From Bifidobacterium breve (GTDB lineage: Bacteria > Actinomycetota > Thermoleophilia > Solirubrobacterales > Solirubrobacteraceae): 64,000 nucleotides of DNA. Below are positions 56,621 to 64,000 of this stretch, piece by piece (positions within the stretch are counted from its first letter, which is position 1; every line of letters begins with the position of its first letter). A program made the position numbers and the translations under genes. The DNA lies in assembly GCA_945878865.1 (NCBI GenBank), contig CAMCUD010000010.1, positions 1 through 64,000 on the forward strand, given 5' to 3'. The notes under the pieces are model-generated. The model ran no database searches. It saw nothing but the letters and a program-made list of their open reading frames with translations, and was not told the DNA's origin.

Positions 56621-57861
56621 GCCGGCTGCGGCGTGAAGCGGACCGGGAACTCCTTGAGCTGGTTGACGAAGCAGGACTTCGTATACCGCGGCTCCCCGTT
56701 GAGCTGCATGTCCGGGAACCGGCGCAGCGTCTCCTCGAACAGGATCTTCAGCTCCATGCGCGCGAGCGCCGCGCCGAGGCAGAAGTGGCGGCCTCCGCCG
56801 CCGAACGCCTGGTGCTTCGGGCTGAGATCGCGATGGATGTCGAACACGTCGGCGTCGGGGAAGACGGTGTCGTCGCGGTTGCTCGCCACGTACCACATGA
56901 GCAGCTTGTCGCCCTCGCGGATCGTCTGGCCGTGGAGCTCGACGTCGCGCTGGGCCGTGCGCCGGAAGTGCGCGAACGCCGGGAAGCACCGCAGGCACTC
57001 CTCGACGGCGTTCGGGATGAGCGACGGGTCGGCGACGAGCTGGCTGCGGGACTCCTCGTCCCGGAGCAGCTGGAGCATGCCCGAGGCGAACGTCGACCGG
57101 GTCGAGTCGTTGCCCGCGGCGCCGAGCAGGCCGATCCCCATGAAGATCTCGAAGTCCTGCAGGCGCTCACCGTCGACGACCGCGTGCGCGAGAACGCTGA
57201 TGAGGTCGTCCTGCGGGTCGGCGCGCCGCTCCTCGAGGACCTCCATGAACTCCTGGATGGATTCCTGGATCATCGCCGCGTTCTCCTCGAACCCGGACGA
57301 GACCTCCTCGTCGCTGAAGGCGAGGATCATGTTCGCGCGCTCGGCGTTCTTCTTGTCGTCCTCCTCCTCGCTGCCGATGAAGGAGCCGATCACGCGCGAG
57401 ACGACCGGCTGCGCGATGTCGTCGACGAGGTCACACTCGCCCAGCGGAGCGACGCGGTCGAGCACGCGGGTGACGATCTCGCGGATGCGCTCCTCGTGCT
57501 GGGCGATGCGCGCGGGGGTGAACCCGCGCTGGAACAGCGCCTTGAGCCGGTCGTGACGCGGCGGGTCCATCGAGATCATCTGCTGCTGCTGGGCCTCGAG
57601 CGGCAGCCCGATGTCGTTGAGCATGAGCACGCCACCGCGCTCGGAGCTGAACGTCTGGAAGTCCTTCGTGATCGCGTCGACGTCGGCCCAGCGCGTGATG
57701 GACCAGAAGCCCGCCTCGTCGGGGTACTGGTTCAGCGGACTCCAGTGCACCGGCGCTTCGGCGCGCAGGCGGGTAAACAGCCAGTGCGGCGGCCCGTCCT
57801 GCCACAGCGACAGATCGCTGACGTCGATCGACTGAAGATCCTGCTCGATGGCCAGACCCAT
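56617..57861 (-). CDS. Cytochrome P450 (second)
   Basis: The 414-residue protein has the I-helix motif AGNDS (249-253), ExxR at 288-291 (ECLR) and the haem loop FGGGGRHFCLG with Cys361. AGNDS-type I helices are common in actinobacterial P450s that hydroxylate sterols and other lipids (CYP125/CYP142-like style), but a substrate cannot be assigned. A strong site GGAGGAGG stands four bases before the ATG. It forms a two-gene operon with TetR. Confidence 0.94.
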   Translation of the reverse strand: MGLAIEQDLQSIDVSDLSLWQDGPPHWLFTRLRAEAPVHWSPLNQYPDEAGFWSITRWADVDAITKDFQTFSSERGGVLMLNDIGLPLEAQQQQMISMDPPRHDRLKALFQRGFTPARIAQHEERIREIVTRVLDRVAPLGECDLVDDIAQPVVSRVIGSFIGSEEEDDKKNAERANMILAFSDEEVSSGFEENAAMIQESIQEFMEVLEERRADPQDDLISVLAHAVVDGERLQDFEIFMGIGLLGAAGNDSTRSTFASGMLQLLRDEESRSQLVADPSLIPNAVEECLRCFPAFAHFRRTAQRDVELHGQTIREGDKLLMWYVASNRDDTVFPDADVFDIHRDLSPKHQAFGGGGRHFCLGAALARMELKILFEETLRRFPDMQLNGEPRYTKSCFVNQLKEFPVRFTPQPA

Positions 57862-57904
57862 GCGTCCTCCTCCAAGAACGTCCGAAGCACTCGCGCGGTG
57901 AACC

Positions 57905-57921
57905 GTACCACCTGGTCGGAC
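57905..57921. promoter_or_regulatory. Imperfect palindrome in the second P450 promoter
   Basis: GTACCACC and GGTCGGAC match as inverted repeats at six of eight positions around a central T. The site overlaps a minus-strand TACGGT -10 box. The half site GTACCACC recurs at 50336-50343 before the secreted amidase. Confidence 0.45.
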
Positions 57922-57941
57922 AGGGTGTTCGAAACTGAGAC

Positions 57942-58214
57942 TCAGCCGGCCACGCACGTGGCGAGCAGGCCGGCGGTCAGGTAGGTCGAGCAGCTCGTGA
58001 GCGGCTGCACCGCGGCCGCATCGCTGAGCGCGTGGCCCAGCGCGTCGTACGGATCACCCTGCACGCTCTGGATCGGCGCGCCGAGCACCTGGCCGTTGAG
58101 CTGGGAGATCGACTGCCCGACGTTCGGGTTGGGCAGGGTCAGGTACGCCGCCTGCGCCGGGGCCGCGCCGGCGAGGACGAGGACCATGGCTAGCAGCGCG
58201 ATGCGCGCGGTCAT
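57942..58214 (-). CDS. Small secreted RebB-like protein, divergent copy
   Basis: The 90-residue protein has a signal peptide (RIALLAMVLVLAGAAPAQA) and a core NPNVGQSISQLNGQVLG that parallels the NPQITDAVTQANVKVLG core of the gene upstream. Both proteins end in nearly the same segment, YLTAGLLATC here and YLTAALLVTC there. It therefore looks like a shortened paralogue of a RebB-like protein. The ATG overlaps the upstream stop as ATGA, so the two are made together. Function is inferred only from this similarity. Confidence 0.65.
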   Translation of the reverse strand: MTARIALLAMVLVLAGAAPAQAAYLTLPNPNVGQSISQLNGQVLGAPIQSVQGDPYDALGHALSDAAAVQPLTSCSTYLTAGLLATCVAG

Positions 58215-58651
58215 CCCGCGGCCTCCGCCGCGCACGTGACGAGGAGCGCGGCGGTGAGGTACGGCGCGCACCGGTCACGGAAGACCGCGGTGACCGCGGA
58301 TGGCGTCGACGCCGTGTCGACGCTGTAGAGCAGCGCGACGGACTGGGTGGTCGACGCCTGCTGGTCGATGTTGGTGTCCTGGCCGGCGCTGGAGGCGTTG
58401 GCGATCGCCAACGCCCCGGCCGTCGTCGCGAAGATCTGGCCCATCGCCATGCCCGGGGCGTCGCCCAGCACCTTGACGTTCGCCTGGGTGACCGCATCGG
58501 TGATCTGCGGGTTGACCGTCGTCAGCGGCGTGTCCTGGGCCGGCGCCAAGGTGATCTGGCTGTTCACGGCGGTCGGCCAGGCGGCGTGCGCGTCGGCGGC
58601 GCAGATCAGCAGGAGCGTGCAGGCCATCGCAGCGAGGCGGGCGGCGGTCAT
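58211..58651 (-). CDS. Secreted RebB (R-body structural protein) homologue
   Basis: The 146-residue protein has a signal peptide (AARLAAMACTLLLICAADAHA) and then PTAVNSQIT ... NPQITDAVTQANVKVLGDAP, GMAMGQIFATTAGALAIANAS and STTQSVALLYSVDTASTPSAV. These blocks are the RebB ('killing trait') family signature: DAVTQ-x-NVKVLG-x-AP-x-MAMG and TT-x(4)-LYS-x-DTA. RebB builds R-bodies, protein ribbons that unroll and can burst cells. Known Reb proteins lack signal peptides, so export is unexpected. An extra VNSQIT-like block before the core is a partial duplication. The C-terminal Cys pair is added. Confidence 0.75.
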   Translation of the reverse strand: MTAARLAAMACTLLLICAADAHAAWPTAVNSQITLAPAQDTPLTTVNPQITDAVTQANVKVLGDAPGMAMGQIFATTAGALAIANASSAGQDTNIDQQASTTQSVALLYSVDTASTPSAVTAVFRDRCAPYLTAALLVTCAAEAAG

Positions 58652-58709
58652 GCGATGCACGTCGGCGTGTCGGGTCCGCCGCTGAAGCACAGACGCCGCG
58701 ACCTCGACG

Positions 58710-59672
58710 TCAAGACAGGTGCTTGACGATCTCGCAGTTGCGGATCGTGGAGTGGCCGGGGCGGTAGTAGACGGTGTCGCGGCCCGGCCCGCAGTCGATG
58801 ACGTCACGGCCGGTCCACGAGGAGCGGATGACGTCGTTGCCGGCCCCGCCGTCCATCCGGTCGTCGCCGTAGCCGCCCTTCAGCTCGTCGTCTCCGTCTC
58901 CGCCGCGCAGCACGTCGTTGCCGCGATCGCCGGTCATCTCGTCGTCGCCGGAACCGCCCTCGATCACGTCGTCGCCCTTGCGACCGGACAGGACGTCGTC
59001 GCCCGTGCCGCCGTCGAGGCGGTCGTCGCCGCCCGCGCCCTCGACCTCGTCGTTGCCGCCGAGCGCCTCGCAGACGTCGTCGCCGTCGGTGCCGTAGACC
59101 CGCTCGGCGTCGTCGCTGGCCTCCTCGTCGCACGGGACGGCCGGGGTGTCCTCGTCCTCCTCGATCGTCTCCTCGCACCCGGTCATGCGCTCGAGGTCCG
59201 ATTCGAGGTTGTAGTAGGCGATGTCGTCGCCCGGCCCGCAGTCGATGGTGTCGGGGCCGGTGCCGCCCTTGATGATGTCGTCGCCCGCGCCGCCGAAGAT
59301 GGTGTCGACCCCGCGATTGCCGTCGATGACGTCGTCGCCGGCGCCACCCCGCAGGACGTCGTCGCCGTAGCGCGATTCGATGATGCGGTCGTCACCCGGC
59401 CCGCCGTCGACGTGGTCGTTGCCGTCCCCGCCGTCGATGGTGTCGCGGCCGGTTCCGCCGAGGATGCGGTCGTTGCCGTCACCGCCGCGCAGGATGTCGT
59501 CGCCGCCGAACCCGAGGATGCGGTCGTTGCCGCCCAGGCCGAGCAGGCGGTCCGCGCCGCCGGAGCCCGCCATGCGGTCGACGCCCGCGCTGCCCGCACG
59601 GGCGAGGGCGACGCCGGCCGGCCCGAGCAGGGCGGCGACGGCCAGGAGGGTGAGAAGCGAGCGGCGGAGCAT
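58710..59672 (-). CDS. Secreted RTX-type calcium-binding repeat protein
   Basis: The 320-residue protein has a signal peptide (RRSLLTLLAVAALLGPAGVALA) and two blocks of GGxGxD nonapeptides (residues about 35-150 and 200-300), separated by an acidic Cys-containing stretch (CEETIEEDEDTPAVPC). Such repeats fold into a parallel beta roll when Ca2+ binds. It has no enzymatic domain and is exported by Sec rather than type I secretion. The two RebB-like genes follow 58 bases downstream in the same direction, possibly as one operon. Confidence 0.9.
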   Translation of the reverse strand: MLRRSLLTLLAVAALLGPAGVALARAGSAGVDRMAGSGGADRLLGLGGNDRILGFGGDDILRGGDGNDRILGGTGRDTIDGGDGNDHVDGGPGDDRIIESRYGDDVLRGGAGDDVIDGNRGVDTIFGGAGDDIIKGGTGPDTIDCGPGDDIAYYNLESDLERMTGCEETIEEDEDTPAVPCDEEASDDAERVYGTDGDDVCEALGGNDEVEGAGGDDRLDGGTGDDVLSGRKGDDVIEGGSGDDEMTGDRGNDVLRGGDGDDELKGGYGDDRMDGGAGNDVIRSSWTGRDVIDCGPGRDTVYYRPGHSTIRNCEIVKHLS

Positions 59673-59687
59673 CTGGTGCAGTCATCG

Positions 59688-59701
59688 CCCCGGCGCCGGG
59701 G
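59688..59701. promoter_or_regulatory. 14-bp perfect palindrome upstream of the RTX gene
   Basis: CCCCGGCGCCGGGG lies 15 bases before the ATG at 59672. It is self-complementary and could be an operator or form a cruciform in the leader. Confidence 0.35.
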
Positions 59702-59762
59702 AGGACCCAGCGCGAGGGGCGCAGATGGACCGATGACGGGGTCGGGGGTCCCCGCACCAGGA

Positions 59763-59780
59763 CCGATCCGCTCGGATCGG
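59763..59780. terminator. Terminator-like hairpin after the secreted hydrolase gene
   Basis: CCGATCCG and CGGATCGG are perfectly complementary across CT. The hairpin lies about 30 bases past the stop codon of the minus-strand gene ending at 59812. Confidence 0.5.
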
Positions 59781-59811
59781 CGCGTTGCCGCTCAGCTCAC
59801 GGCGTCGAGCG

Positions 59812-61191
59812 TCAGCCGCCGGCCCGGATCTTGCGCAGCCACGGGGCGACGGTCGCGACGAAGTCGTTGCGCCCCTCGGCTGCGAGCAGCGGATCGAGGT
59901 GGGCGTACGTCGTGCGCCGGTTGACGACCGTGACGCTGGGGATCCGCGACCGCCGCTGGAAGTCCTTCGCGCCGCGTGCGAGCGCGTTGCCGCGACCGGC
60001 CAGCTCGGCCTGGAACGCGTAGTAGGGCACGTCGACCCCGGCGACGTGCCGGACGCGCAGGTCCAGGAGCTTCGACACCGCCGTGCCCGGGTTCGACCTC
60101 GCCGCTCGCGCGTCGATGCTCAGGCGGGACGGGAAGTACCAGGCCTGCGCGGTGAGACGCGGGCTGGTGAAGGCCTGCGCGAGGTTGCCGATGGGGGTGA
60201 TGCCGTCGTCGACCCAGTCGCGCAGCGGGCCCTGCGGCGCGATCGCGCCGGAGTGGATGTGGATGAGCGCGAGCGCCTGGGGCGAGGTCTTCACGTCGAA
60301 CGCGAAGCCCAGGGCCGCCCGATTCGTCAGCGGCTCGGGGGCCTTGAACGAAGGCGGCAGCAGGGGGAACGCCTGGAGGATCGAGGGCTCGGTCGGCGCG
60401 CGCAGGGCGGCGGCCGCGGCGATCTCGCCGAACGCGCCCGCCGTCCACGGCAATCCGAGGCCGAGCAGGTCGGTCCACGGCCCCTTCGTGTCCAGCTCGG
60501 CGAGCTGCGACCGCGCCTGCGCGGGGGTGACGCGCTGATCGGCGACGGTCCAGCCGCCGTCGATCGCGACCACGCCGGCGATGTCCCGATACCCGGGGCG
60601 GCCGTTGAAGTCCCAAGTGGGGTAGATCGCCGCCTCAGCGCCGCCGAGCGAGTGCCCGCCGAGGATCACGGTGCGCTTCCCGCCGTCCCGCGCGCGCAGG
60701 ACGATGCGGCGGAGATCCTCCATCGCCACCCGCAGACCCCAGCGCTTCGCAAAGGCGGTCTCGGCGTTCGTCCACGGCCGGTACCGCGGCTGGATCGACG
60801 GATCGGCGACCCATCCGAGGTAGTAGTCGAGCGCCTGCTTGGGCGTCGCCTGCCCGGCACGGACCTTGGCCAGGAGCGCCGTGTCCTCGAGCGCGTTCTC
60901 ACGGCGGTCCTGGGCCCAGACCTGCAGGCCGGGCACCTTGCGCACGAGTTGCGGGGCCACGATGTCGAACGTCCCCGCGCCGGCGAGGGTGCCCGGGACG
61001 AGCACGAGCACCTTGTTCGCGTCGGCCGGCCCGTAGCGGCGGTAGGAGACGCGGTTGTACTTCGCCGGGGAGCCGGGAGCGCTCCAGCCCTTGATCGTGA
61101 CGTCCCGCGTCGCGACCGCGGCGTCGGCCGCAGGTGCCGCGAACGCCGCCGTCGTGACCAGCGCCGCAAGCGCCAGCATCCGTGCCTTCAT
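59812..61191 (-). CDS. Secreted alpha/beta hydrolase, lipase-like
   Basis: The 459-residue protein has a signal peptide (ARMLALAALVTTAAFAAPAADA), the oxyanion strand VLVLVPGTLAGAGTF and the nucleophile elbow GGHSLGGAEA. An acidic residue is likely in VAIDGG, and the late YAHLDPL holds a candidate catalytic His. It resembles exported lipases and esterases. A strong site GGGAGGAG lies upstream of the ATG. No partner genes are visible; it is followed by a hairpin. Confidence 0.82.
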   Translation of the reverse strand: MKARMLALAALVTTAAFAAPAADAAVATRDVTIKGWSAPGSPAKYNRVSYRRYGPADANKVLVLVPGTLAGAGTFDIVAPQLVRKVPGLQVWAQDRRENALEDTALLAKVRAGQATPKQALDYYLGWVADPSIQPRYRPWTNAETAFAKRWGLRVAMEDLRRIVLRARDGGKRTVILGGHSLGGAEAAIYPTWDFNGRPGYRDIAGVVAIDGGWTVADQRVTPAQARSQLAELDTKGPWTDLLGLGLPWTAGAFGEIAAAAALRAPTEPSILQAFPLLPPSFKAPEPLTNRAALGFAFDVKTSPQALALIHIHSGAIAPQGPLRDWVDDGITPIGNLAQAFTSPRLTAQAWYFPSRLSIDARAARSNPGTAVSKLLDLRVRHVAGVDVPYYAFQAELAGRGNALARGAKDFQRRSRIPSVTVVNRRTTYAHLDPLLAAEGRNDFVATVAPWLRKIRAGG

Positions 61192-61296
61192 GCCTCGATC
61201 TCCTCCCGGGACGACCCCATGCGTGCATCTCAACGTACGGACCACGTCAGCGCGCCGGTTCTCAACCGGCCGCCGGCTCGTGCCGATCACCCGGGC

Positions 61297-61689
61297 ATGC
61301 GTCTCGTCACGACTCGTCTTCGCGCCCTGACCGCGCTCGCGCTGACCGCCGTGGCCGTGCTGGCCGCGACCGCTCCCGCCACCGCGGGGGGTCTGCGCGT
61401 CAAGGTCTCGGGCACCAGCTCGCGTCCGTCCGTCGGCGACCGGTGGACGCTGACCGTCACGGCGAAGAAGAACGGGAAGCCCGCCGCCGGGCGGGTGCGC
61501 GTCGACGTCCTGATGGGCGGCAAGGTCGTCCGCACCGTGGCGGCGAACGACAGGCTGTCGGGCGGCCGCTGGAGCATCACCCAGAAGTGGCCCGGGATCG
61601 CCAAGGGCCGCTCGATGACCTTCCGCGGCACTGTGACGTCGGGCGGCAGCCGGGGCACAGGGGCGTTCACCGTGCACGTGCGCGGCTGA
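61297..61689 (+). CDS. Small secreted Ig-like domain protein
   Basis: The 130-residue protein has a signal peptide (LRALTALALTAVAVLAATAPATA) and one compact beta domain (LRVKVSGTSSRPSVGDRWTLTV ending in GAFTVHVRG) with the alternating pattern of a bacterial Ig-like fold. No enzymatic residues or anchor are seen. The ATG at 61297 is the only start that includes the signal peptide. Confidence 0.7.
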   Translation: MRLVTTRLRALTALALTAVAVLAATAPATAGGLRVKVSGTSSRPSVGDRWTLTVTAKKNGKPAAGRVRVDVLMGGKVVRTVAANDRLSGGRWSITQKWPGIAKGRSMTFRGTVTSGGSRGTGAFTVHVRG

Positions 61690-61700
61690 ACGCCGACGTT

Positions 61701-61715
61701 CTGACACGCTGTCAG
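61701..61715. other. Hairpin between the Ig-like gene and the LuxR regulator
   Basis: CTGACA-CGC-TGTCAG is a perfect 6-bp inverted repeat, 12 bases past the stop codon. It may end the upstream transcript or act as an operator for the regulator; the CTGAC...GTCAG arms also occur at 45406-45420. Confidence 0.4.
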
Positions 61716-61766
61716 CACGGTCGCCGTTCCGTAGTTGCTCCGCTGTCCCTCGCCGGGGCGCGGATC

Positions 61767-61772
61767 TAGCGT
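61767..61772 (+). promoter_or_regulatory. -10 box, probable leaderless promoter of the LuxR regulator
   Basis: TAGCGT lies 7 bases before the GTG at 61780, exactly as in front of the regulator at 547. Confidence 0.5.
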
Positions 61773-61779
61773 CCCCAGC

Positions 61780-63990
61780 GTGATCGCGGCTCCGCTGCTC
61801 ACCCCGGATCAGGGGACGCCGGCCGACGGCCTCGTCCCGCGCGACGTCCTCGTCGACCGGCTCCGCACGGCTCGCTTCGCGTCGCTCGTGGCCGTGGTCG
61901 CGCCGGGTGGATACGGCAAGACGACGCTCCTGCACCGCTGGGCCGAGGCCGAGGATCGCCGGATGATCCGCCGCACGCTGGTGCGCGCCGACGACGAGCC
62001 CGTGCGGCTCCTCGGCGGGCTCCTCGACGCCCTCGCCGAGGCCGAGCCCATCGACGAGGACGTACGGGTCGCGCTCGACGCTCCCGGCGTCGAGGTGCAG
62101 ACGGTGGTCCTGCCGCGCGTCGCCGAGGAGCTCGCACGCCTGCGCACGCCGGTCGTGGTCGCGCTCGACGACGTGCACCTGCTGACCTCGCGCCCCGCCG
62201 TCGCCGTCCTGCGGGTGTTCGCCGAGCACCTGCCGTCCGGCTCGACGCTCGCGCTCTTCTCACGGCGGTCGGTCGCGTTTCCCGTGGCCCGCCTGCGCGT
62301 CGCACGGCGCCTGCTCGAGCTCCGGTCCGCCGACCTGGCGATGGACGAGGACGAGGCGGCCGGGCTGCTGCGCGGCCTGGGCCTCGACCTCACCCCGGAG
62401 CAGGCCCGTGCGCTCTGGCGGCACACGGAGGGCTGGCCGGCCGGCCTGGTGCTCGCCGGCCGCGCGGTCGTGGCCGACGGCGACCCGGAGACGGCGATCG
62501 CGCGCTTCACCGGCTCGGATCGCGCCGTCGCCGACTACCTGCGCGAGGAAGTCCTCGCGCGCCTGCCCGAGGACGACCGGGCGTTCCTGGCGCGGACGGC
62601 GATCCTCGATCGCCTCGACGGCCCGGTATGCGACGCCGTGGCCGGCCGCGCGGGCTCCGCCGAACTGCTCCGTCGCCTGGCGGGGGACAACATCCTGCTC
62701 GAGCCCATCCGTGCGGGCGCGACGACGTTCCGCCTGCACAGCCTCCTGCGCGAGATGCTGCTCGACCACCTCCATGAGCACGACGCGATGGACGAGCGCG
62801 AGCTGCACCGGCGGGCGGCGCAGTGGTTCCTCGCCGCCGAGGACCCCGACCGCGCCGCCGAGCACGCGGTCGCGACGGGCGATCCGGCGTTCGCCGGCGA
62901 CGTGCTCTGGACGCACCTGCCGCACTTCGTCACCGAAGGGCGCAACGCGATGCTCCTGCGCTGGCTCGCGGCGTTCACCCAGCGCGACATCGGCGCCTCA
63001 CCGGCGCTCGCCCTGACGGCCGCCCATGCGCAGGTCGCCCTCGGCCGCCTCGACGTCGCGGTGCGGTGGCAGCTCGTCGCCGAGGAGCTGCTGGACCGGC
63101 ACGGTGAGGACCACCAGGTCGCCAGCCTGCGGGCGGGTGCCCTGACAGTGCGCGCGGCCGCCTGCGAGCACGGCGTCGCGCAGATGGCCGCTGACGCCCG
63201 TCACGCGTACGAGATCGAACCGGCGTCGAGCTACTGGCGCGCGCCCGCGGCGATGTTCACCGGCATCGCCTGCCACCTCGCGGGCGACCGCGACCAGGCT
63301 CGCGACTGGCTCGACGAAGGCGTGCACCGGGCCGTCGCCACGCCGAACGTCGCCACACTCTGCCGGGCGCAGCTGGCGCTGCTGATCTGCGAGCAGGAGG
63401 GACCCGAGGCGGCGGTGGACCTCGTCGACGACGCGCTCGCCCTGCTCACGGACCACCGGCTCGGGGAGTACCCGACCTCCGCGCTCGTCCTCGCCGCCGC
63501 GGGTCTCGTCCACGCCGAGGTCGGCCGGCGCGAGCACGCCAAGCGCGAGCTGACCGACGCGCTTCGCCTGCTCGCGGTCCTGCGCGACACGACGCCGTGG
63601 TACGCCGCGTCGACGCGCCTCGCGCTCGCGAACGTCGCCGTCGCGCTCGCCGACCCGGAGCTCGCGCGGAGTCTCGTCACGGAGGCGTCGCGATCCGCCC
63701 GTCGGGTCCAGGGCGCCGTCGTCCTCCACGCGTGGGCCGATCTTGTCTGGTCAGCGCTGGACGAGCGAGCAGACGCCGTCCTGCACGGCTCCGCGAACCT
63801 CACGATGGCCGAGCTGCGGATCCTGCGCTTCCTGCCGACGCACATGTCGTTTCGCGAGGTCGGCCTGCGGCTGCACGTCTCGCCGAACACCGTGAAGACG
63901 CAGGCGCGCGCCATCTACCGCAAGCTCGAGGTGACGTCCCGGTCGGAGGCCGTCGCGCGAGCGCGCCAGCTCGGCCTCCTGGATCCCTGA
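61780..63990 (+). CDS. MalT/LAL-type LuxR-family transcriptional regulator
   Basis: The 736-residue protein has a STAND ATPase module with Walker A APGGYGKTT (41-49) and Walker B VVVALDDVH (about 125-133), a helical sensor region with TPR-like repeats (about 350-650), and a C-terminal LuxR helix-turn-helix (about 675-730: MAELRILRFLPTHMSFREVG, then LHVSPNTVKTQARAIYRKL). Such regulators form ATP-dependent oligomers on ligand binding and activate transport or secretion genes. The targets are unknown; the secreted proteins upstream are candidates only by position. The gene ends just before the window edge. Confidence 0.93.
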   Translation: MIAAPLLTPDQGTPADGLVPRDVLVDRLRTARFASLVAVVAPGGYGKTTLLHRWAEAEDRRMIRRTLVRADDEPVRLLGGLLDALAEAEPIDEDVRVALDAPGVEVQTVVLPRVAEELARLRTPVVVALDDVHLLTSRPAVAVLRVFAEHLPSGSTLALFSRRSVAFPVARLRVARRLLELRSADLAMDEDEAAGLLRGLGLDLTPEQARALWRHTEGWPAGLVLAGRAVVADGDPETAIARFTGSDRAVADYLREEVLARLPEDDRAFLARTAILDRLDGPVCDAVAGRAGSAELLRRLAGDNILLEPIRAGATTFRLHSLLREMLLDHLHEHDAMDERELHRRAAQWFLAAEDPDRAAEHAVATGDPAFAGDVLWTHLPHFVTEGRNAMLLRWLAAFTQRDIGASPALALTAAHAQVALGRLDVAVRWQLVAEELLDRHGEDHQVASLRAGALTVRAAACEHGVAQMAADARHAYEIEPASSYWRAPAAMFTGIACHLAGDRDQARDWLDEGVHRAVATPNVATLCRAQLALLICEQEGPEAAVDLVDDALALLTDHRLGEYPTSALVLAAAGLVHAEVGRREHAKRELTDALRLLAVLRDTTPWYAASTRLALANVAVALADPELARSLVTEASRSARRVQGAVVLHAWADLVWSALDERADAVLHGSANLTMAELRILRFLPTHMSFREVGLRLHVSPNTVKTQARAIYRKLEVTSRSEAVARARQLGLLDP

Positions 63991-64000
63991 GGTCCGTCTC

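Noticed and set aside
58800-59580. Tandem short repeats as a possible CRISPR or satellite array
   Set aside because: The periodicity comes from GGxGxD codons of the RTX protein; there are no constant repeats with variable spacers.

Overview
The window is very GC-rich DNA with dense gene packing, many GTG starts and long runs of 1-4 nt stop/start overlaps. It fits a chromosome segment of a high-GC actinobacterium. The gene content (Rex, sortase substrates with LPXTG/LAXTG signals, FadD32/Pks13-like genes, many short-spaced TANNNT boxes before starts) suggests a deep-branching lineage such as Solirubrobacterales (Thermoleophilia). That placement is an inference from gene style, not a measured affiliation. 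I see no insertion sequence, prophage, CRISPR array or replication origin, and no gene-free stretch longer than about 300 bases.

Layout. 1-3.5 kb: the end of an O-antigen ligase-like gene, an XRE/MmyB-type regulator, a small membrane protein, and a TPR protein coupled to a polysaccharide flippase. 3.5-9.1 kb: a sorting-signal surface protein, the t6A operon tsaE-tsaB-rimI-tsaD with a glutaredoxin-like gene, then rex, a YbdK-type carboxylate-amine ligase and a DUF1844-like protein. 9.1-17.6 kb: two APC permeases with universal-stress-protein tails, a GGDEF/HD-GYP protein, two TrkA-type subunits and an FAD reductase. 17.6-20.4 kb: GlsB-like protein, tRNA-Gln(CUG), an orphan DNA methyltransferase and a secreted propeller-like protein. 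20.4-34 kb: MFS/TetR, GNAT, a heterodimeric ABC exporter, an LPXTG protein, a cyclase-P450-TetR operon, an unusual FtsH-like protease with a membrane partner, and a STAS protein.

34.1-50.3 kb is the most distinctive region: a translationally coupled operon FAAL - type I PKS - antigen-85-like esterase - MFS exporter, accompanied by an Sfp-type phosphopantetheinyl transferase, a second FAAL and AcpS. It resembles the mycobacterial fadD32-pks13-fbp logic (load a fatty acid, condense, release, transfer outside the cell), but the PKS also carries DH and KR domains and no accD4-like gene is present. It could build a mycolate-like beta-hydroxy or unsaturated lipid for the envelope.

50.4-64 kb encodes mostly exported proteins and regulators: a secreted amidase, a class F-like sortase fused to adhesin-like domains, a P450-TetR pair, two tandem proteins resembling RebB (R-body structural protein) but with signal peptides, an RTX-type calcium-binding protein, a secreted alpha/beta hydrolase, a small secreted protein and a MalT/LAL-type LuxR regulator. 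Recurrent themes are envelope lipids and surface proteins, small TetR circuits with visible palindromic operators, and probable leaderless transcripts.
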